Below are positions 4,720 through 5,643 of a DNA stretch of 5,643 nt, piece by piece. The notes beneath the pieces are model-generated. The model had not been told where the DNA came from. It made no database searches and saw nothing but the letters and a program-made list of their open reading frames with translations. The stretch's first letter is position 1, and each line of letters opens with the position of its first letter. The DNA lies in contig USKL01000113.1 of the NCBI GenBank assembly GCA_900555225.1, positions 1-5,643 on the forward strand, given 5' to 3'. The DNA is from an uncultured Collinsella sp. (lineage in GTDB: Bacteria; Actinomycetota; Coriobacteriia; Coriobacteriales; Coriobacteriaceae). Both the position numbers and the translations under genes were made by a program.

Positions 4720-5643
4720 TTAGCGGGTTGGGTGCCAGACTTCGAGAGCGGCGGGAAGGACGTCGACCTCGATGCGCGAGGCGACGATGGGCTCGCCGTC
4801 GGCCTGAATGGGGTAGTCGGGCTCCTCGAACGTGAACTCGGCATGACGGCAGCGGCGCGTGCGAACCGGTGGCAGCTTGGTATGGTGGCCGTCCTTGGCC
4901 GAAAGGAACATGGGCAGGGCGACCGCACGGGGGACGGGGCCGCAGGCGTAGCAAACGTCGAGTATGCCGTCGCACGGGTCGGCGTTGGGACAGATGCGAT
5001 AGCCAGAGCCATAGGTGGGCCCCAGCTGGATGGCCATGATAATCGCCCGCACGCGCTCGGCGGGCGCGCCGTCAAAGCTGACCGTCATGGGGTAGTTGCG
5101 ATAGCGCAGACCAAACTGCTCAAGTCCCGAGAGAGTGTAGAGCGGAGCGCCGGTGAGACCCGTCTTTTTGCGCAGCTCGGTGGTGCCCAGGCCGATGGCG
5201 GCATCGATGCCGACCGAAAGCGTCTGATCGTAGTACTCAACGGCAGCCTCGCCGCTGCCGCTCGCGGGGCTCCACGAGCGAATGCGCCCGATGTCCTGAC
5301 GCCGCAGCTCGCAGGTGAGCAGCGCGCCAAAATCTTTGCCGGAGAAATCGTCGATATCGAGCGTTTGGGCAAAATCGTTGCCGGATCCCACGGGTAGGAC
5401 GGCAAGGGCGGGACGGACCGCCTCTTCTTGCGCCATCAAGCCATTGACGACCTCGTGGATCACGCCGTCGCCGCCGAGTGCGATAACCGTGCGGTAGCCT
5501 TGGGCCCGTGCGGCAAGTTCCTTGGCATGTCCCATGCGCTCGGTCAGCACTAAGTCAAACTGGGATGCGCGCGCGGTCATATCCAAAAAGCGCTGCAGGC
5601 GCTCGGCAACTTCGCGCGCGGCGCCCGACTGGGCGGCTGGGTT
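4720..5643 (-). CDS. Diacylglycerol kinase family lipid kinase (5' end outside window)
   Basis: The visible 307 residues form a DagK/YegS/DgkB-type lipid kinase, which transfers phosphate from ATP to diacylglycerol or a related lipid at the inner face of the membrane. The frame runs unbroken past the TTG at 5586 to the right edge, where it opens with NPAAQSG, the conserved asparagine-proline motif usually found about ten residues from the N-terminus. The true start therefore lies just outside, and any start at 5586 would cut off a conserved motif. Counting from the edge, other motifs are ALGGDGVIHEVVNG (55-68; nucleotide binding), PVGSGNDFAQ (84-93), DIGRI (117-121), DPCDGILDV (222-230) and ADGEP (281-285). 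No membrane segment is visible. It may recycle diacylglycerol released by envelope polymer synthesis, as DgkB does in Firmicutes; that role is inferred. The substrate could instead be another lipid, as for YegS. Confidence 0.9.
   Translation of the reverse strand, partial: NPAAQSGAAREVAERLQRFLDMTARASQFDLVLTERMGHAKELAARAQGYRTVIALGGDGVIHEVVNGLMAQEEAVRPALAVLPVGSGNDFAQTLDIDDFSGKDFGALLTCELRRQDIGRIRSWSPASGSGEAAVEYYDQTLSVGIDAAIGLGTTELRKKTGLTGAPLYTLSGLEQFGLRYRNYPMTVSFDGAPAERVRAIIMAIQLGPTYGSGYRICPNADPCDGILDVCYACGPVPRAVALPMFLSAKDGHHTKLPPVRTRRCRHAEFTFEEPDYPIQADGEPIVASRIEVDVLPAALEVWHPTR

Noticed and set aside
4714..5397. Plus-strand open frame of 227 codons over the lipid kinase
   Set aside because: The minus strand carries all kinase motifs in order, so this frame is a shadow.
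5587..5643. TTG at 5586 as the start of the lipid kinase
   Set aside because: The frame continues upstream and encodes the conserved NP-containing motif at the window edge, so the gene is cut by the edge.

Overview
The window is ordinary chromosomal sequence from a GC-rich Gram-positive bacterium. Gene content, codon use and the style of the short intergenic palindromes (cores of GGGACTGT / ACAGTCCC) point to a Coriobacteriia gut actinobacterium, most likely Collinsella or a close relative. That assignment rests on recall of family style, not on a search. No mobile element, RNA gene, CRISPR array or phage gene is visible.

Layout from left to right. A small cysteine-rich C_GCAxxG_C_C putative redox protein lies on the minus strand (24-470). 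It is divergent from an O-acetylhomoserine sulfhydrylase-type PLP enzyme on the plus strand (701-1984). An intrinsic terminator (2054-2101) follows, then a DHA2-like major facilitator transporter (2128-3432), xanthine phosphoribosyltransferase xpt (3590-4168), a palindromic terminator (4197-4231) and a short stand-alone GGQ release-factor-domain protein (4252-4632). A perfect 27-bp inverted repeat (4642-4712) fills the convergent gap to a minus-strand diacylglycerol kinase-family lipid kinase (4720 to the right edge), whose first few codons lie outside the window.

The genes do not form an obvious pathway. They cover sulfur amino-acid synthesis, efflux, purine salvage, ribosome rescue and lipid phosphorylation, mostly as single-gene units separated by hairpins. 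No gap between genes exceeds 160 bases.

The most interesting material is in the intergenic DNA. Two palindromes flanking the release-factor-like gene share a half-site of 16 bases (14 identical). Two genes start only 20-26 bases after a terminator T-run. A bulged 12-bp dyad abuts the ribosome binding site of the redox gene. I see no convincing evidence of a wholly new multi-gene system here.
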